DNA of 64,000 nucleotides from UBA5796 sp040752455 (GTDB lineage Bacteria; Chloroflexota; Anaerolineae; Anaerolineales; Villigracilaceae): NCBI GenBank assembly GCA_049324115.1, contig JBMOMN010000031.1:15354-79353 (forward strand), given 5' to 3'. The position numbers were made by a program, and so were the translations under genes. Each line of letters opens with the position of its first letter. The first letter of the stretch is position 1. Below the pieces are notes generated by a model. The model did no database searches and had not been told where the DNA came from. It worked only from the letters and a program-made list of their open reading frames with translations. Below, in pieces: positions 17,294 through 28,754 of this stretch.

Positions 17294-20200
17294 TCACTCC
17301 TCATACAGCCTCCCCACCATCTCATCCAGTTGACCTTCCCACTCGCGCACTTTTTCAGCGGACTTTTCGGGCAGGGGGTAGCCTTGCTTCTCGTATTCGC
17401 CCAAAATCTGATCCACCAGTTCTACAAATTCACTTTGCTCTTCCAGGGAAATTGGCGCAATCGGAAGTTGTTTCCAGTCATCGGGATAAATGTGCATTTT
17501 GCTTCGCCGCTTGCCTTTGAGCCATTCACGCGCAAACGATGAATTCATGATTGCCAGCACATATTTCAAATTGAATTTCTTGGAAGTTTCTTCGCGTTGC
17601 TCACGGTCGCCCAATGGGTCTTGGTGGTGATATTCGGCTGTTTTGTTGATTGAGCGATTTATTACGCCTGAAAGTAAAGTCCAAGGAATAAATCCTACTG
17701 AACTGGCGTCGAAATGGAGTTTCTGATTGTCGAAAATAAGTTTTGGTTCCATTCCTGGCGTTCGTACCGCAATGAGTTTCTCTGCTGCATTGTGCAATTC
17801 GGGAAATGTTGGACGACTAAATTTTGCGGGCGCTCTTTTTGTTCCCCACTCCAAGTACCAAATCCGCCAAGCAGTCCATTTGACTAAATCTTTTCCTTGA
17901 ACAAAAGGTTTGGGGTGTTTATCGTCTTTTTTTGGTGATAGGCAGTCTTCAGTGGTGAATTCACCTTGCCATTCCCTGTCATCGGCATTTGCCCGCAATC
18001 CATAACTTACATAGCAGATTTGCTGTAATTCGATGAAATCGTTTTGTAAACCTGTTGACTTTCTCCCATCTAGTTTGAACAAGGATTTACCAAATTCTTG
18101 TTGGCTTGAAGACTGTAACACTTCTTGATTAGCCTCAAATTCGTCTTTATTCTTTCCCCATCGCCTTACGCGAACAGGTTGACTCGTCTCAGTTGGCATA
18201 ACTTTAGCAAAATGCAAAATCGTATTGTTCACGCCAGCGTCAAACAGGTTGATTTCAGAGCAAAAATCAATGCGCTCGACAACTGTGTTTTGCAGAAAGA
18301 ATTCATGTGACTTGTCTGCATACTTGGCGGCGTTGTAGGCATCGGGAATGATGAAAATCATCTGCCCGTTCTGCCGCAGGAGTTGATAGGCGCGTTCTAG
18401 GAACGGAATATATAAATCCCATTTCTCGTGCAGGGTCTTGTAGATTTTGGAATCTTTCAAATGCTTGCGGAAGGTCTGCCACTCGGCAATTTCTTCCTGC
18501 CGCTCATCTTCGTCTTCGATGTGTTTGAATTGGGCGTCAGCACGCACATACGGCGGGTTGGCAAGCACAATATCGAAGCCGCCTTCCTCGCCCTCATCCC
18601 CAGCCCTTCCCCCGCGGGGAGAAGGGAGTGACTCCCCTCTCCCTGTGGGAGAGGGGTTGGGGGTGAGGGAGGGCGCGAACACTTCGGCAAAGTCCACCTG
18701 CCAGTCGAAACTGTCGTAGGACAATTTGGCAAATTGTCCTACATGCGCCCATGCCTTGATCTTCTCTCTCAGTTCCTCGATCTCCCTCGCTTTTTTCTTT
18801 TTTTCATCGGAACCCGAGTGCAAACCCATAAACTCGTTCTTCAAACGCAGGAAATTCTGCACATCGTTGTAACGGAACATATCCGGCTGGAGTCCGCCTG
18901 AAGGGTCGGGTGCGGTCAGAGAATCGCCGCACTCGATCTTGAAGTCCAGGTTTGGAAGCGGCGGGGGAGTAGAGCCTTCGAAGTCCACGATCAACGAAAG
19001 CCACAGGCGCAGGCGCGCGATGTTCACCGCGAAGTCATCCTTGTCCACGCCGTACAGGTTGTTCTGGATGATGTCGAGTTTGGTCTTGTAGATCGTCGGC
19101 GCATCATTTTGATGTTGGGCGAAGATGGCAGCATATTGTTCCAGCAACTCATGCAACATGCCCAGCAAATACGCGCCCGACCCGCAGGCGGGGTCACACA
19201 CCTTCACCGCCCGCAAGGCGTCCACCACCTGCATCGGGTTGCGGATGGACTTCGCATCGTTCTTATCCACGAACAGCGCCAACCCCTCCGCGCTCTCGGC
19301 GGGCAGAGCCGTCGCCAGATAACCCTTCAACGCCTCGCGGCACATGAACGCCACCACAGGCTTGGGCGTGTAATAACTGCCGCTCTCATGCCTGCCCGTC
19401 ACCAGTTCCTCGAAAATACGCCCCAGCATCTCGGGGTCCACCGCCACCTCCACATCCAGCGGCGTTGATTCGGTCACGGTAAAGTTGAACTGATACACCA
19501 ACTCATTCAGGACTTTGGCGATGATCGCATCGGGGAAGGTTGGACCGTCCTTATCGTCCTCCTCTTCCTCGAACAGACCGCCGTTCAAATACGGGACATC
19601 GCCGATCAGACTCAAGATGGGCTTGTATTCTGCCTTCTGGCGTTTATCTCCGCTGGGATGATTCAGCCCCATAAAGAACAACGTATTCAGCCGCGACCTG
19701 TGGAAATTGGCGTTCCTGTCTCTGGTGTTTTTGTAATAATCTTCGAACAACGCCCGCAAATAATCTTTTCTTACGGTGGTCGAGTAGGCGGCGGGGCTTG
19801 AAACCGACCTTCCTTTCCCACCCTCAGCCGCCGTATCGAGACCACTCCCGCTGTTGAACGCCAGCCACCCCTTGCGTTCCAAAAACGTGATGAACAGCAC
19901 CCGGTTGAAGAATCTCTGCGTGTACAGCCGTTTCTTCTCGTCCGGCCAACCCAGGGTGATCGTCGCCTCGGCTTCCTCGAATATCTCCCTGAACTTCGTG
20001 AAGAAAGCCTTTGTCACAGGCTCGACGCTGAACGCCTCGGTGATCTTCTCCACGCTGGAGAAATCCGCTTTGCCGATCTGGTCAATAAACGTCCGTGCTG
20101 ACTGTTCCGGTGAGACGAAATAGGTATAGCGCCGGAAGCTGCTGAACTCGCGCTTTGCACCTGTGTAACTGGCTGTGATCCAACTGAATCGAAAATTCCC

Positions 20201-20524
20201 TTTGCTGTCGTGAAAGACGAAAACCCCCGCGTCGAAATTCTCGTTCCGCAAAACCTGTTTTGCGATTTCGTATTGCTTCAACTTCCCGCTCTGCGAAGAT
20301 AATTCCTGGTCCAACTCCCCCGCCAGCACGATCAAACGACGGCTGTCCTCGAACTCGATCCGCCCGAGTTTCTGTAAATCCCTTACAAAGCTGGCTTTTT
20401 CAAGGTAGTGACCGTAATCCGCTTTTTCCGGCTTGAACCTCCCGCTGGCAGCGCGCAGGAAAGTCGTGAGACCTTCGCGGCTGAAATCCCGGCTGAGTTT
20501 TTCGAGAGACTGGCGGTTATCCAT
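17294..20524 (-). CDS. Large adenine-specific DNA methyltransferase (Eco57I/PglX-like)
   Basis: A 1076-aa N6-adenine methyltransferase with its own target-recognition region. Motif I is DPACGSGAYLLG near residue 445 and motif IV is NPPYV near residue 655. The C-terminal ~350 residues should read the DNA target. A palindromic repeat has been inserted in frame just before motif IV (residues ~618-645). Start MDNRQSLEKL at 20524; the frame extends upstream but without homology. Likely modification/specificity partner of the PLD-SNF2 helicase (BREX-, DISARM- or type I-like logic). No PD-D/EXK nuclease motif is obvious at its N-terminus. Confidence 0.88.
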   Translation of the reverse strand: MDNRQSLEKLSRDFSREGLTTFLRAASGRFKPEKADYGHYLEKASFVRDLQKLGRIEFEDSRRLIVLAGELDQELSSQSGKLKQYEIAKQVLRNENFDAGVFVFHDSKGNFRFSWITASYTGAKREFSSFRRYTYFVSPEQSARTFIDQIGKADFSSVEKITEAFSVEPVTKAFFTKFREIFEEAEATITLGWPDEKKRLYTQRFFNRVLFITFLERKGWLAFNSGSGLDTAAEGGKGRSVSSPAAYSTTVRKDYLRALFEDYYKNTRDRNANFHRSRLNTLFFMGLNHPSGDKRQKAEYKPILSLIGDVPYLNGGLFEEEEDDKDGPTFPDAIIAKVLNELVYQFNFTVTESTPLDVEVAVDPEMLGRIFEELVTGRHESGSYYTPKPVVAFMCREALKGYLATALPAESAEGLALFVDKNDAKSIRNPMQVVDALRAVKVCDPACGSGAYLLGMLHELLEQYAAIFAQHQNDAPTIYKTKLDIIQNNLYGVDKDDFAVNIARLRLWLSLIVDFEGSTPPPLPNLDFKIECGDSLTAPDPSGGLQPDMFRYNDVQNFLRLKNEFMGLHSGSDEKKKKAREIEELREKIKAWAHVGQFAKLSYDSFDWQVDFAEVFAPSLTPNPSPTGRGESLPSPRGGRAGDEGEEGGFDIVLANPPYVRADAQFKHIEDEDERQEEIAEWQTFRKHLKDSKIYKTLHEKWDLYIPFLERAYQLLRQNGQMIFIIPDAYNAAKYADKSHEFFLQNTVVERIDFCSEINLFDAGVNNTILHFAKVMPTETSQPVRVRRWGKNKDEFEANQEVLQSSSQQEFGKSLFKLDGRKSTGLQNDFIELQQICYVSYGLRANADDREWQGEFTTEDCLSPKKDDKHPKPFVQGKDLVKWTAWRIWYLEWGTKRAPAKFSRPTFPELHNAAEKLIAVRTPGMEPKLIFDNQKLHFDASSVGFIPWTLLSGVINRSINKTAEYHHQDPLGDREQREETSKKFNLKYVLAIMNSSFAREWLKGKRRSKMHIYPDDWKQLPIAPISLEEQSEFVELVDQILGEYEKQGYPLPEKSAEKVREWEGQLDEMVGRLYEE
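18591..18669. repeat. Palindromic repeat inserted in the methyltransferase gene
   Basis: CCCTCATCCCCAGCCCTTC (18591-18609) pairs with GAGGGGTTGGGGGTGAGGG (18651-18669). A nested GGGAG-tga-CTCCC hairpin sits near the middle. It reads through in frame as Pro/Gly/Arg/Glu-rich sequence. Confidence 0.85.
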
Positions 20525-20567
20525 GAATCCATTTCCCAGTAAAGCCGTTGTTGTGGAAACTAATATA

Positions 20568-20573
20568 AGTATA
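20568..20573 (-). promoter_or_regulatory. Possible -10 box of the methyltransferase gene
   Basis: TATACT on the minus strand about 43 nt before ATG 20524, next to TATATT. No convincing -35. Confidence 0.35.
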
Positions 20574-20644
20574 CAGTAAAATCCCCTCCCCGCAAGGTAG
20601 CCTGTGCCCTCCAAAAAATTCGGGAATCTAAACCATGTGGACGG

Positions 20645-21025
20645 TCACTTGTATTTTTTCTCGATGTATTTCACACCTTCGATGTCTTTGAAATGTTCGT
20701 CCTGCGTCCAAAGCGTGGCATTATAAACTCGTGCGGTGGCAAGGATAAGGCTGTCTGCCATGGCAAGTTTTGATTCGTTGGAAATTTTAGCCGCATTGAT
20801 CGCAATTTGACGGTCAACAGCAACGATTGTTCCAGAAGACATCTGCCCGGCCACTTCAAGGGCGCGTTCCTCGCCGAACTCGCGCAGGACGCGCTTGAAT
20901 ACTTCGTAAATACAAATAGCAGGAACCAGCAAGTCGTCTGTTTCTTGGATGGGATGCTCGAAGAAATCGGCGTTTTCCTCGTCGGTTGTGTATTCGACCC
21001 AGCCCGATGAATCGATAACGTTCAT
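20645..21025 (-). CDS. vapC: PIN-domain ribonuclease toxin, VapC-like
   Basis: A 126-aa PIN protein with the acidic quartet D5, E41, D91 and D109 in the expected spacing. VapC toxins cleave RNA when freed from their antitoxin. Its ATG overlaps the antitoxin stop by one base (TGATG). It sits beside the methyltransferase at the edge of the island. Confidence 0.88.
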   Translation of the reverse strand: MNVIDSSGWVEYTTDEENADFFEHPIQETDDLLVPAICIYEVFKRVLREFGEERALEVAGQMSSGTIVAVDRQIAINAAKISNESKLAMADSLILATARVYNATLWTQDEHFKDIEGVKYIEKKYK

Positions 21026-21237
21026 CAGCGTTCCTCGTCCACTTCTTCGCGGATATCCCTCGTGTCCATTCCCTTGAGCATACCGCGCGCTTTTTCGACG
21101 GGTGGGACGATGACCACTCGCAAGGTTCCACTGTAGGGAATGAACATGATCTTCTGGCCGGGTTTCAGGTTGAACTGCTTCCGCACTTCGCGCGGGATGA
21201 CCACCTGGTATTTGCTCGAAATCGTTACGGTTTCCAT
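21025..21237 (-). CDS. vapB: AbrB/MazE-type antitoxin
   Basis: A 70-aa swapped-hairpin DNA-binding protein. ISSKYQVVIPREVRKQFNLKPGQ is the AbrB fold signature. The C-terminus (KGMDTRDIREEVDEER) is the likely toxin-binding tail. It precedes and is coupled to the PIN toxin, as is usual for VapBC. An AGGAGTA ribosome site precedes the start. Confidence 0.88.
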   Translation of the reverse strand: METVTISSKYQVVIPREVRKQFNLKPGQKIMFIPYSGTLRVVIVPPVEKARGMLKGMDTRDIREEVDEER

Positions 21238-21309
21238 TCTACTTACTCCTTATCGAAACGGATTGGTAAAGCGATTATACCGCCGATCCGTTTTCACACA
21301 AAACATCCA

Positions 21310-21786
21310 TTATCTGATGAAAGCCTCGGCTTTCCCTTCCAGCGCGTCCAGGATCCGCTGCTCGTGGTTGAGCAGCAGGTCCATCCCGGCGATCGCTTCG
21401 AGGGCGAAGAAGTCAACCCCGCTGGTCTCGTTGCTCAGGCTCATCCCGCCGCCGGTGATCTCGACCTCGAAACTGAGCGCCACGATCTGGGCTTTCGCCC
21501 CGTCGGGATATTCGATCAGTTTGTGCGGATCGCTGTAGACGCCCACCAGCCGGGTCACGCGGGACCTCAGGCCGGTTTCCTCGAACACCTCCCGCGTGCA
21601 GGCCTCCTCGACCGATTCCCCCGGGTCCACCGCGCCGCCCGGCAGGCACCACAGCCCGTTGTCGGCCCGGCGGGTGAGCAGCACCTTTTGGCGGCTCTCG
21701 TCGAAGATGACCGCCGAACATCCCAGGCGGATGCGGCCCTGCCGCCCGATCCGCTCACCGGTGTGGATGGTGGTTTTTGATGGCAT
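21310..21786 (-). CDS. NUDIX hydrolase
   Basis: A 158-aa NUDIX protein with a complete box: GGAVDPGESVEEACTREV, then FEETG. The substrate is not visible; members cleave nucleoside diphosphates linked to another moiety. GGAGGGACC precedes ATG 21786. It lies just downstream of the pirin gene, with a 30-nt gap. Confidence 0.9.
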   Translation of the reverse strand: MPSKTTIHTGERIGRQGRIRLGCSAVIFDESRQKVLLTRRADNGLWCLPGGAVDPGESVEEACTREVFEETGLRSRVTRLVGVYSDPHKLIEYPDGAKAQIVALSFEVEITGGGMSLSNETSGVDFFALEAIAGMDLLLNHEQRILDALEGKAEAFIR

Positions 21787-21816
21787 GGGGTCCCTCCGTG
21801 TGGTTGAACAAATGTA

Positions 21817-22695
21817 TTACTCCACAAACCTCGGGTCTTTTTCGTCCCAGACGAACGTCCCGGCCCGCAGGTCGCGCAGGGCCTCCTGGATCTCCTCCAT
21901 GCTGTTCATGACGAAGGGGCCGTAGGGGGCGATGGGTTCCCTGAGCGGCGCGCCGGCCATCAGCATGAAACGCACCGGCGAGTCCGCAGCGGCCCGGACC
22001 CGGACCTGCCCGCCCTCCCCAAACTCCACCAGCCTGACGGCGGATACCGGCTCGCCGTCCGCGCCGAAGAGACCGCCCCCCTCGAAGACGTAGGCGATGG
22101 CGGTGTGTCCGCCGGGGAGGGGATAACTGAATTCGACGCCGGGATCCAGCCCAACGTCCAGGTAGACCGGCTCGGCGGCAATTTCGGTCACGGGGCCGCG
22201 CACCCCGTCCAGTTCCCCGGCCACGATGCGGACCACCATCCCATCCTTTTCGACGACCGGGATGGTCGCGGCGCTGACTTCCTGGTAGCGCGGGCGGGAC
22301 CATTTCAGGCGCGAGGGCAGGTTGACCCACAACTGGAAGCCGTAGATGGTGCCTTCGGGGCCGCGACGGGGCATTTCCTCGTGCAGGATGCCGCCGCCGG
22401 CGGTCATCCACTGCACGTCGCCGGGGCCGATCAAGCCCTGGTTGCCGAGGCTGTCGCGGTGGTTGACCGAGCCTTCGAGCATGTAGGTGACGGTCTCGAT
22501 GCCCCGGTGCGGATGCATCGGGAAGCCGCGGATCGGGCCTTCGGTGGGGTCGTTGAAGGCGAAGTGGTCGAAAAGCAGGAAGGGGTCGAACAGGTTGGAG
22601 GCGCGCGGGGCGATGGAGCGGCGCAGCAGCACGCCCGCGCCTTCGAGGACGAACTGGGGTTCGATGATCTGTTTGATCGGGCGGATGGGGGTCAT
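21817..22695 (-). CDS. Pirin family protein
   Basis: A 292-aa double-cupin protein. The metal ligands H61, H63 (MHPHRGIET), H105 and E107 (LHEE) have the spacing of the pirin family, some of which act as quercetinase-like dioxygenases. The start at 22695 (MTPIRPIK) follows AGGAGT by about 10 nt; longer versions are possible but lack a ribosome site. Physiological substrate unknown. Confidence 0.88.
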   Translation of the reverse strand: MTPIRPIKQIIEPQFVLEGAGVLLRRSIAPRASNLFDPFLLFDHFAFNDPTEGPIRGFPMHPHRGIETVTYMLEGSVNHRDSLGNQGLIGPGDVQWMTAGGGILHEEMPRRGPEGTIYGFQLWVNLPSRLKWSRPRYQEVSAATIPVVEKDGMVVRIVAGELDGVRGPVTEIAAEPVYLDVGLDPGVEFSYPLPGGHTAIAYVFEGGGLFGADGEPVSAVRLVEFGEGGQVRVRAAADSPVRFMLMAGAPLREPIAPYGPFVMNSMEEIQEALRDLRAGTFVWDEKDPRFVE

Positions 22696-22930
22696 GGGGT
22701 CGGTACTCCTAAAATCACTTGGTAACATCTTTATCACAAGGATACTCGATTTTTCCCACCCTGTCCCCACTAATTTGGAGAGAATTTCGCTAATTCAGGC
22801 GAAACCCATGACACGCCCACGCAACCAAACCGCGGCGAGGGCCTCTGCCCTTTATGGTAAACTATGCCATTGTGCTGCCTGTACTGGGCGGCTGTTGGCG
22901 CAATCATTATCCTTATTCAGGAGGCTACAA

Positions 22931-25690
<2,760 letters not shown>

Positions 25691-25731
25691 ACAGGTATCA
25701 GGTACACAGGTAAACAAGTAAGCAAGGTAAA
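25691..25731. repeat. Short-period repeat after ppdK
   Basis: Degenerate repetition of ACAGGTA/AAACAAGTA words directly after the ppdK stop, one-sided (no matching inverted arm). Confidence 0.45.
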
Positions 25732-25734
25732 ACG

Positions 25735-25764
25735 AAAACCGGCCTCGTGAAGAGACCGGTTTTT
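25735..25764. terminator. Rho-independent terminator between ppdK and a convergent lipoprotein gene
   Basis: AAAACCGG and CCGGTTTTT plus CTC/GAG inside form the stem around a GTGAA loop. It has A-run/T-run symmetry, so it can act in both directions. Confidence 0.8.
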
Positions 25765-25776
25765 CGACTCTGGGGT

Positions 25777-25827
25777 TTATTTCAGCCGGAAGAGCTGGCC
25801 GACGTAGATCAGGTTGGCGTTCTTGCA
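25777..25827 (-). other. In-frame LysM-like tail beyond the lipoprotein stop codon
   Basis: Directly after the TGA of the next gene and in the same frame come 16 sense codons, CKNANLIYVGQLFRLK, then TAA. This is a textbook end of a LysM domain. Either the stop is a recent nonsense change, or TGA is read through, or a small deletion destroyed the LysM domain. Confidence 0.6.
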
Positions 25828-26712
25828 TCAAGGCCACAGGATGGGCTTTGGCTCGCTGTAGCCGTGTTTCTCCACGGTGTAGATCACCCCGCCCGAAGGC
25901 GCGGAGCACCCGGCCTCGTCTTTGACCGTGTAACTGGTCGTGTACTGGTCGGGGAAGGAGACCGGCCACCACAGCAGATGCCCGTCCTGGCAGACGAACA
26001 GGTCCAGGAAGTAGCCCCGGTCTTTGTCTTTGGTCATTTTCTTCTGTGCCCAGGTGATCGTCACCTGGCTGCCGTTGCGGGTGGCGGCCACGTTGTCGGG
26101 CGGGCCGTACTGGTTGGTGCCGATCTTCGTCAGGTCTATCTCCGTCAGCTTTATGACGGTGTTGAGGTCGCCCGTCACTTCCACGATCGAAGGGGCCACC
26201 CAGCAGAAATAATTCAGCTTGTCGAATTTGATCAGCAGCCAGTTGCTCAAATACCAGCGACTGCGCACCTGGCCGGTGTCACCTTCGTAAAGGTCGGCGG
26301 CGTGCAGGTAGGCCACGTTCGGGCCGTAGCGGCAGTGGGCCTGGGCCGAAGTGACCACCACGGTCGGGAAGGCGAAGGTTGGCGTGGGCGTGACGGTGGG
26401 CGTCAGCGTTTCGGTCGGGGTGAGGGTCACGGTCGGCGTGAAGGTCAGGGTGGGGGTGAACGTGGGGGTGGAGGTGGGCGTGAACGTCTGGGTCGGCGTG
26501 GAGGTTTCGGTGAACGTGGCAGTCCAGGCGGCGGAGGTCATCGTGGCCTGGGCTTCGGGCGAGGGGCCGCAGGCGGCGAGAAACAGGGCCATCGCCAAAA
26601 CGGCCGCGAGTGCGTCGCACCTCTCCAAAAGGGATTTTTTCAAAGGGATGACTCTCCCGTTAAGCCGGGTTTTCCCGAAAGGTAAGGTGCGACGCATCCT
26701 CATCTGGTTCAT
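25828..26712 (-). CDS. Lipoprotein with Thr/Pro spacer and SH3-like domain
   Basis: A 294-aa frame. A hydrophobic segment ends in the lipobox FLAAC (Cys ~48), followed by a ~65-residue TPTxTxTPT spacer, then an SH3-like region (HCRYGPNVAYLHAADLYEGD), then a beta-rich domain. The ATG at 26712 overlaps the upstream HDAC-type gene (ATGA), but the first ~35 residues come from a palindromic repeat. A TTG at 26643 (then KKSLLER) would give a normal short signal peptide. The 3' end appears truncated by a TGA before a LysM-like tail. Confidence 0.75.
   Translation of the reverse strand: MNQMRMRRTLPFGKTRLNGRVIPLKKSLLERCDALAAVLAMALFLAACGPSPEAQATMTSAAWTATFTETSTPTQTFTPTSTPTFTPTLTFTPTVTLTPTETLTPTVTPTPTFAFPTVVVTSAQAHCRYGPNVAYLHAADLYEGDTGQVRSRWYLSNWLLIKFDKLNYFCWVAPSIVEVTGDLNTVIKLTEIDLTKIGTNQYGPPDNVAATRNGSQVTITWAQKKMTKDKDRGYFLDLFVCQDGHLLWWPVSFPDQYTTSYTVKDEAGCSAPSGGVIYTVEKHGYSEPKPILWP
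26611..26696. repeat. 86-bp element with 12-bp perfect terminal inverted repeats
   Basis: TGCGTCGCACCT at 26611-26622 and its exact complement at 26685-26696. It overlaps the 5' end of the lipoprotein gene and so supplies part of its N-terminal codons. Confidence 0.8.
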
Positions 26713-27734
26713 ACAAAAGCCTCCAACAGCGCCACGATATTCTGTCCAAGCGCTTCGTCATTGTACCCGCCCTCCATCACGACCAGGGTCGGCAGGTCCA
26801 GGTCGCGGATGCGGATTCCGATTTGGGCGATGCCCTGACGCGTGACCCTGAACTTCCCCAGCCGGTCGCCCCCGTACAGGTCCATCCCGGCGGACAAGAC
26901 CAGGAATTTGGGCCTGAACCCGTTGATCTGGCCGAGTGCCGCCCCGAGCGCGGTCAGGTAGGCCGCGTCATCCGTCCCGGCGGGGAGAGGCAGGTTGACG
27001 TGGTATCCGGCCCCGGCTCCCGCGCCGATTTCGCCGGCGTAGCCGCAGAAGTGCGGATACTCGAAATCCGGGTCGGCGTGGATCGAAATGGTCAGCACGT
27101 CGTCCCGCTCGTAGAAAATGTCCTGGGTCCCGTTCCCGGCGTGATAGTCAATGTCGAGGATGGCAACCTTCCCTTTTGCGGATAGCCGCTGGGCAGCGAT
27201 GGCCGCATTGTTGAGGTAGCAGTAACCCCCGGCAAAATCCTTCCCGGCGTGGTGCCCCGGCGGGCGGCAGAGGGCGAAGGCGGCGCGTTCACCGGAGGCG
27301 ACCGCGCCGGCCCCCGAAAGCGCGCACCAGGCGGCCCCCAGCGCGGCCGGGAAAGTGCCGGGCGTGATCGGCGCGGACAGGTCGAACTGGTAGTACCCGG
27401 CCTGGCCGAGGATCGAGTCTGGTTTGCGCGTCCAACGGCGCGGCGGGAAGGTGGCGGGCAGCAGGGCGACCGGGTTTTGCGGGCTTTCCTGGCGCAGCCA
27501 TTCGTCGTAGGCGGTTTGGAGGAACCGGACGTAGTCGGGATGGTGGACAGCCAGGACAGGGTCGAGTCCGTGCTCCTTCGGCGGGAGGATCTCGGCCCAG
27601 GCGCGGTCCTTCAGCGCCGCCAGGACGCGTTCCACGCGCTCCGGCGTTTCGAGATAAGGCATTTTCTGGCCGCCCTCGAAGAACTCGAAGGGCGGGTCGT
27701 GCCGGGTGTGGGCTTCGGAATGGAAGATTTTCAT
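26709..27734 (-). CDS. HDAC-fold deacetylase / acetylpolyamine amidohydrolase
   Basis: A 341-aa arginase/deacetylase-fold zinc enzyme. CRPPGHHAGKDFAGGYCYLNN carries the catalytic His pair. DIDYHAGNGTQ and SAGMDLYGGD supply the zinc ligands. MPYLETPERVERV at the N-terminus resembles polyamine deacetylases rather than AcuC. It removes acetyl groups from small amines or lysine; the exact substrate is inferred only. No Shine-Dalgarno is evident before ATG 27734. Confidence 0.88.
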   Translation of the reverse strand: MKIFHSEAHTRHDPPFEFFEGGQKMPYLETPERVERVLAALKDRAWAEILPPKEHGLDPVLAVHHPDYVRFLQTAYDEWLRQESPQNPVALLPATFPPRRWTRKPDSILGQAGYYQFDLSAPITPGTFPAALGAAWCALSGAGAVASGERAAFALCRPPGHHAGKDFAGGYCYLNNAAIAAQRLSAKGKVAILDIDYHAGNGTQDIFYERDDVLTISIHADPDFEYPHFCGYAGEIGAGAGAGYHVNLPLPAGTDDAAYLTALGAALGQINGFRPKFLVLSAGMDLYGGDRLGKFRVTRQGIAQIGIRIRDLDLPTLVVMEGGYNDEALGQNIVALLEAFV

Positions 27735-27798
27735 GGGTATCGGGGATAATGTGCTGCCGTTTCGGCAGGCTTAACCTGGCGGCTCCGCGTGAAGGTCA

Positions 27799-27827
27799 AT
27801 AAAAACAGGCCGGGAAAACCGGCCTGG
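27799..27827 (-). terminator. Terminator of the DUF1684 gene
   Basis: On the minus strand CAGGCCGG and CCGGCCTG form an 8-bp GC stem around a 5-nt loop, followed by a T-rich run. It lies 20 nt after the stop codon. Confidence 0.8.
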
Positions 27828-27845
27828 AAAGATGCAATCGTGGTG

Positions 27846-28688
27846 TTACCCGTGCGTCGAATGTTCCCGGTACAACTTTTCGCCGGCTTCGATCCGCAGC
27901 GGCAGGCGGTTCTGGATGGGCGGCAACGGGCAGGTGGCAAAATCGGTATAGGCGCAGGGCGGGTTATAGGCGTCATTGAAATCCACCGTCACCCGGCCCA
28001 TTTTGGGCAGCCCGGCGACGAGGAACCTCCCGCCGGGATAGGTGGAGTCACCGTTGGTCTGGTCGCGGAAGTTCAGGAACATGTAATCGTCGCCGAGGAT
28101 GGCTTCGAGCTGGTGGTCCCGCCCGCCGAGACGGAAAAGCACGCAACCCTGGTGGGGGATCTCGTGGGTGATGTCAATCACGTCGTCAATTTTCAAGACC
28201 TTGGGCTTGGCGTAAGCCACGAAACGGGCCTCGACCCGAAATCCGGGGATGTAGTTGTAATATTTCAGCCCGTCGAATTCCTGGAAGGCGCTGTAGTCCT
28301 GGTCCCAGACCCGGATGAGCATCCTGTCGCCGCGCTCAATGACCAGCAAGGTCAGGTCTTCGAGTTGCAGGAAGTCCGGGGCGTCATCGGCGTCGGATCG
28401 CAGGACTTTCTGCGAGAGTTTTTCGCCGTTGCGCGTGACCGTGACTCCGCCTGCGACGCTCACCCGGACGGAATGGTCCTCGAGGGTGAAGTTCCCGGCT
28501 ACGGCCGGCGCAGGCTTGGGGAGGACGATATCGTTCCCGGGATCGCTGCCGAACGTGTTCACGCCGGGTTTCAGGCCGAACAGTCCCGCCAGTTTCAGCC
28601 AGGAACGGTCGCTTTCGCGCAATTTCGTTTCGCGCTCCAGCCGGTTTTGATTGACAATTGCTTCGTAGGAAAGATCACCAGTGCCCAT
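27846..28688 (-). CDS. DUF1684 family protein
   Basis: A 280-aa soluble protein. The family hallmarks are near the end: FRDQTNGDSTYPGGRFL, then DFNDAYNPPCAYTDFATCPL, then RIEAGEKLY. The biochemical role is not established. There is no Shine-Dalgarno; a TATATT box ends 8 nt before ATG 28688, so this may be a leaderless transcript. It is monocistronic with its own terminator. Confidence 0.88.
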   Translation of the reverse strand: MGTGDLSYEAIVNQNRLERETKLRESDRSWLKLAGLFGLKPGVNTFGSDPGNDIVLPKPAPAVAGNFTLEDHSVRVSVAGGVTVTRNGEKLSQKVLRSDADDAPDFLQLEDLTLLVIERGDRMLIRVWDQDYSAFQEFDGLKYYNYIPGFRVEARFVAYAKPKVLKIDDVIDITHEIPHQGCVLFRLGGRDHQLEAILGDDYMFLNFRDQTNGDSTYPGGRFLVAGLPKMGRVTVDFNDAYNPPCAYTDFATCPLPPIQNRLPLRIEAGEKLYREHSTHG

Positions 28689-28696
28689 GACGGGAA

Positions 28697-28702
28697 AATA
28701 TA
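28697..28702 (-). promoter_or_regulatory. -10 box just before the DUF1684 start
   Basis: TATATT on the minus strand, 8 nt before the ATG, with no ribosome site between. Confidence 0.4.
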
Positions 28703-28754
28703 CTCTACTTTTTGGATTGTGGCAATGGAATGCGCAATCCAGGACAATAACTTG

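Noticed and set aside
17023..17325. Protein-like frame with a repeated DRFPRGLVRPAPLS-type sequence
   Set aside because: It is the translation of two REP-like elements and their spacer; not a gene.
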